Below are positions 5,750 to 6,693 of a stretch of 6,693 bases of DNA, piece by piece (positions within the stretch are counted from its first letter, which is position 1; each line of letters begins with the position of its first letter). The DNA comes from an uncultured Oscillospiraceae bacterium (GTDB lineage Bacteria; Bacillota_A; Clostridia; Oscillospirales; Oscillospiraceae). Below the pieces are notes generated by a model. That model was not told the DNA's origin, did no database searches, and saw only the letters and a list, made by a program, of their open reading frames with translations. The stretch is taken from positions 1-6,693 of the forward strand of contig CAAGIU010000222.1 in the NCBI GenBank assembly GCA_900770015.1. Direction: 5' to 3'. Position numbers and translations under genes: made by a program.

Positions 5750-6693
5750 TTATTCACGGATAATCGTGTCCTTTCTTTCAGTTTTGTTCTTGTACTTCTC
5801 ACGGATTTCGGGCGGGATGGCTGCAATCTCATCCTCCAACTCCTGCACGATCTGCTGGAGAGCCTCAAACTCCTGCACCTTCTTTGCAAGCTCCAACTGC
5901 CGCTGGACACTGGCTTTGCTGCCATCGAGCTCCTGTTCGAGTGCGGCGATTTCCTTTTTCAGTTCTTTCACCGTGCTGCTGGCTTTCTTCATCCGGGTCA
6001 TCAGCTTTTCCACACTGGGGATGTAATCCGTGAGGATGGATTCAATTTCCGACGACTTCTTCTTTGCGTTCAGAGGGGTGATTTCAGAAAGCAGTCGGGT
6101 AATCTTATCCTTCTGGCGATTCAACCGAACCGCTTCCTTGAACAGCCGGGGTGGAATATGGCTTCTGCCAGTTTCACTGGCGGATTCGCCCCGCTCGAAG
6201 TCCGGGTACTTCTTCACCATGTGCTTCCAGAATTCATCCTGCCACCAGGTCAGCTTTTTCTTGTTGCCGACGATCTCTTTGGCACTGAGCCGCTTGTCCT
6301 CCGTCAGCGGAACAAAGCAAAGGTGCATATGGGGCGTCTTCTCGTCCATATGCACCACGGCGGATATGATCGTATCGGGATTCTGGTTTTGCTTGATAAA
6401 TTCCAGGGCCTCGGTGAAATATGCTTTGACCTCGCTGCGTTTCTTACCCTTGAAAAACTCCGGGCTGGCGGTCACCAGCGCCTCCACCACGCGCACGCTG
6501 TCGGAGCGTGTGCGGCAGCCTGCCGCAGCGATCTGCTTTTCAGCTTCGGCGCGGTACTTGCGCTCCGGCGTCACCAAATGGAAGTTCAGGTGGCTGCGGG
6601 CAGTGTCTACATCCGGGTTGCTGGCGTATTTCTCCTTTGCCCGTTCATTATGGGCTTCGATATGCCCGATTTCCGGGCCTTTGTATTTGGCAA
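5750..6693 (-). CDS. mob: MobV-family (Pre/Mob) relaxase, N-terminus outside window
   Basis: The frame is open to the right edge, giving 313 visible residues; probably fewer than about 10-20 N-terminal residues are missing. It nicks DNA at an origin of transfer so that a helper conjugation system can mobilize the element. The visible start reads AKYKGPEIGHIEAHNERAKE, with the HNxR motif of MobV. LVTPERKY and CRTRSDSVRVVEAL follow, then the metal-binding triad motif HMDEKTPHMHL (6352-6320). The C-terminal third is a long charged coiled coil (KELKKEIAALEQELD, LAKKVQEFEALQQIVQELEDEI), usual for Pre/Mob proteins. No Met opens the visible part, and the TTG at 6577 is internal, not a start. Stop codon is TAA, about 70 nt before xis. 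The origin of transfer, expected upstream of the gene, lies outside. Confidence 0.9.
   Translation of the reverse strand, partial: AKYKGPEIGHIEAHNERAKEKYASNPDVDTARSHLNFHLVTPERKYRAEAEKQIAAAGCRTRSDSVRVVEALVTASPEFFKGKKRSEVKAYFTEALEFIKQNQNPDTIISAVVHMDEKTPHMHLCFVPLTEDKRLSAKEIVGNKKKLTWWQDEFWKHMVKKYPDFERGESASETGRSHIPPRLFKEAVRLNRQKDKITRLLSEITPLNAKKKSSEIESILTDYIPSVEKLMTRMKKASSTVKELKKEIAALEQELDGSKASVQRQLELAKKVQEFEALQQIVQELEDEIAAIPPEIREKYKNKTERKDTIIRE

Larger units (their letters stand above)
4000..6693 (-). mobile_element. End of an integrative mobilizable element (MobV-Xis-Int)
   Basis: Relaxase, excisionase and integrase genes run in the same direction in the order mob-xis-int, with int next to the chromosome, as int lies at one end of Tn916. 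The element therefore continues to the right of the window. Its left end lies somewhere between the phosphatase start (3979) and the Int arm-type boxes at 4100-4150; I cannot fix the exact junction, so the start coordinate is approximate. A MobV relaxase with no conjugation machinery in view suggests a mobilizable rather than self-transferring element, but the remainder is unseen. The interrupted int suggests reduced or lost mobility. Confidence 0.7.

Noticed and set aside
5674..5925. An 83-codon minus-strand frame overlapping the relaxase C-terminus and ending at the xis start
   Set aside because: It is rich in Arg and Ser, out of frame with the relaxase coiled coil and has no family resemblance. 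It is a frame shadow.
5750..6577. A relaxase starting at TTG 6577
   Set aside because: The same frame continues upstream with conserved MobV residues, including HNER, to the window edge. The gene is truncated by the window, not started at 6577.

Overview
The window reads as a piece of a Clostridia-type Firmicute chromosome, plausibly a gut Ruminococcaceae/Oscillospiraceae relative, joined to one end of an integrated mobile element. The assignment rests on three things. The pyruvate phosphate dikinase is of the bacterial/clostridial length, the ribosome binding sites are strong (GGAGG type), and the Xis/Int pair resembles Tn916. It is a judgement from protein character, not a database match. 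Every gene I accept lies on the minus strand, so transcription runs right to left.

Host side (about 1-3988). ppdK (123-2759) encodes pyruvate, phosphate dikinase. It has a clear promoter (TTGATT, 17-nt spacer, extended -10 TATACT at 2844-2872), a good ribosome binding site and a bulged-stem terminator with a U-run (43-94). Further upstream lie a 13/14 match to the CcpA cre consensus (2980-2993) and a short perfect palindrome (2937-2947). Before that comes a tight two-gene unit: a low-molecular-weight protein tyrosine phosphatase (3551-3979) whose TGA overlaps the ATG of a cysteine-rich DUF2284-type putative metal-binding protein (2997-3551).

Mobile-element side (about 4000 to beyond 6693). 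Reading leftward, this holds a MobV-family (Pre/Mob) relaxase cut by the right window edge (5750 to >6693), a Tn916-type excisionase (5480-5677), and a Tn916-type tyrosine integrase (4169-5365). The integrase frame is interrupted by a single in-frame TAG (5144-5146) at the junction between the arm-binding and core-binding domains. Downstream of int, at 4100-4150, sit four copies of a GTAGTAAA-like motif arranged as two head-to-head pairs with a 12-bp pitch. A fifth copy overlaps the int promoter. They resemble the Tn916 Int arm-type site and place the element's end between these boxes and the phosphatase gene. The layout is that of an integrative mobilizable element inserted just 5' of the phosphatase-DUF2284 unit. 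The amber codon suggests the element may be frozen in place unless the codon is read through.

No stretch over 300 bases lacks a gene. The gaps 2760-2996, 3989-4168, 5366-5479 and 5684-5749 hold the regulatory and recombination sites listed. I see no RNA genes and no CRISPR array. The most interesting material is the recombination-site architecture around int and the amber codon, not a new defence or metabolic system.
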